Assembly: GCF_041904905.1 (NCBI RefSeq)
Contig: NZ_JAYRMI010000007.1
Span: 1 to 64,000, forward strand
Length of the DNA stretch: 64,000 nt
Source of the DNA: Zoogloea sp041904905
GTDB taxonomy: Bacteria > Pseudomonadota > Gammaproteobacteria > Burkholderiales > Rhodocyclaceae
Direction: 5' to 3'
Numbering within the stretch: the stretch's first letter is position 1; every line of letters starts with the position of its first letter. The notes beneath the pieces were generated by a model that did not search any database, had not been told where the DNA came from, and was given only the letters and a program-made list of their open reading frames with translations. Below, one piece after another: positions 62,939-64,000 of this stretch. Position numbers and translations under genes: made by a program.

Positions 62939-64000
62939 ACGCCGCCGCCCCTTCCGCCGCGCCGGGCGGGCTGACCCGGGATTGGTCGGTGTCGTCGGTG
63001 ACCGCCGGTTTTCTGGCGGTGCTGATCTCCTACTCCGGCCCGCTCATCATCTTCTTCCAGGCCGCCCAGTCGGCCGGCGTGGCGCCGGAGACGATCTCGT
63101 CCTGGGTGTGGGGCGTCTCGATGGGGGCGGCGGTGTCGGGCATCTTCTTGTCGTGGGCGCTCAAGGTGCCGGTGGTCACGGCCTGGTCGGCGCCGGGCAC
63201 GGCGCTGCTGGTCACGCTGTTTCCGGGGCTGTCGCTGAACGAGGCGGTGGGCGCCTACCTCATCGCCGCCGCGGTGCTGTTCCTGATCGGCATCACCGGC
63301 ACCTTCGACCGCCTGCTGCGTCACGTGCCCAAGGGCGTGGCGGCGGGGATGATGGCCGGCATCCTGTTCCAGTTCGGGGCCAACGCCTTCAAGGCGGCGG
63401 GCTCGATGCCGCTGCTCACCTTCGGGATGGTGGCGGCCTATCTGCTGCTCCGGCGCTTCGTGCCGCGCTACTGCATGGTGCTGGTGCTGCTGGTGGGCGT
63501 GGGGCTGGCGGTGGGCATCGGCGGGGCGGAGCTGTCGGGCGTGAAGCTGTCGCTCGCCACGCCTCAGTTCATCGCACCGGCCTTCACCTGGAACGCCACC
63601 CTCAGCTTCGCCCTGCCGCTGATCCTGGTGAGCCTGACCGGCCAGTTCCTGCCGGGCATGGCGATCCTCCACGGCTCGGGCTACCCCACCCCGGCCCGGC
63701 CGATCCTCGCCGCCACCAGCGTGGCTTCGGCGGCGGTGGCCTGCTTCGGCGGCATCACCATCGTCGTGGCGGCGATCACCGCCGCCCTGTGCACCGGCCG
63801 CGACGCCCACGAAGACCCGGCCCGGCGCTACGTGGCGGGCATCGCCAACGGCGCCTTCTACCTGATCGGCGGCAGCTTCGGCGCCACCATCGTGTCGCTG
63901 TTCACCCTCCTGCCGCAGGAGTTCGTGGCGGTGCTGGCGGGCCTGGCGCTGATCGGCGCGATCACCGCCAACCTGATCGGCACCATCGCCCACGAGGACC
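62935..64000 (+). CDS. benE: BenE-family benzoate/H+ symporter, 3' end outside window
   Basis: The first 355 residues are visible and the gene runs past base 64000. It is a polytopic protein with BenE motifs: SYSGPLIIFFQAAQSAG near residue 32, VVTAWSAPGTALL near 80, FGANAFKA, and LTGQFLPGMAILHGSGY (in part). BenE-type proteins carry benzoate or related aromatic acids inward. The full family length is about 390-400 residues, so little is missing. The ATG overlaps the aldo/keto reductase stop, so the two genes are coupled. Confidence 0.88.
   Translation, partial: MNAAAPSAAPGGLTRDWSVSSVTAGFLAVLISYSGPLIIFFQAAQSAGVAPETISSWVWGVSMGAAVSGIFLSWALKVPVVTAWSAPGTALLVTLFPGLSLNEAVGAYLIAAAVLFLIGITGTFDRLLRHVPKGVAAGMMAGILFQFGANAFKAAGSMPLLTFGMVAAYLLLRRFVPRYCMVLVLLVGVGLAVGIGGAELSGVKLSLATPQFIAPAFTWNATLSFALPLILVSLTGQFLPGMAILHGSGYPTPARPILAATSVASAAVACFGGITIVVAAITAALCTGRDAHEDPARRYVAGIANGAFYLIGGSFGATIVSLFTLLPQEFVAVLAGLALIGAITANLIGTIAHED

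Overview
The window is high-GC DNA, densely coding, with many 4-base ATGA/GTGA gene overlaps. The gene content points to a betaproteobacterium: phoB-phoR, ubiJ-ubiE next to a DUF971 gene, a PEP-CTERM protein, C4-dicarboxylate and aromatic-acid transport, and B12 salvage under two cobalamin riboswitches. Rhodocyclales (Thauera/Azoarcus/Zoogloea-like) fits best. This placement is inferred from family content, not from an alignment.

Layout. 1-5 kb: a truncated membrane sensor (HAMP-PAS, probably leading into GGDEF) coupled to a PhnD-like lipoprotein, a NUDIX hydrolase, a small membrane protein and a KAP-type NTPase. 5-6.2 kb: a phased palindrome array, a small unrecognised protein and a REP cluster. 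6.2-11.7 kb: a NTF2/VOC fusion, an ABC efflux operon (redoxin, membrane fusion protein, permease, ATPase) and a DUF4197 protein. 11.7-15.6 kb: pxpBCA (5-oxoprolinase) followed by glutamate dehydrogenase. 15.6-17.4 kb: ubiquinone genes and DUF971. 17.5-19.7 kb: phoBR. 19.7-27 kb: a possible PilZ-like protein, HIT protein, class II amidotransferase, sirtuin and SWIM-SNF2 helicase. 27-29.2 kb: a low-GC two-gene island bracketed by REP palindromes, with a remnant of a REP-associated tyrosine transposase. 29.2-31.4 kb: an outer-membrane protein, two paralogous small proteins and another phased palindrome array. 31.4-42.9 kb: a 2-hydroxyacid dehydrogenase, then B12 uptake (btuB, btuC, btuD, cobO, a second TonB receptor) and nucleotide-loop assembly (cobU, cobT, cobS, cobC). 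43-49 kb: PEP-CTERM protein, multicopper oxidase, hydrolase, cytochrome c/binding-protein fusion and SCO. 49-54.7 kb: a GspC-like protein, a pqi operon with a split pqiA, and a ClpP-like protein. 54.8-59.8 kb: MASE1 kinase, dctA, a second small protein with a phased palindrome array, and sfsA. 59.9-64 kb: AEC transporter, LysR regulator, aldo/keto reductase and a BenE-type transporter cut by the window end.

The least explained structure is a set of three arrays of short palindromes repeated about every two helical turns. Arrays at 5061-5303 and 58780-59064 share a 12-base palindrome (CTTGCGCGCAAG-like) on an exact 21-base period, and each lies directly 3' of one of two paralogous genes of about 154 codons. 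The array at 31031-31290 uses a different palindrome (TTTGGCGCCGCCAAA-like) with a 20/21-base period and lies just 5' of a second small-protein family. The architecture is constant while the motif changes, which suggests a repeated genetic module of unknown function.
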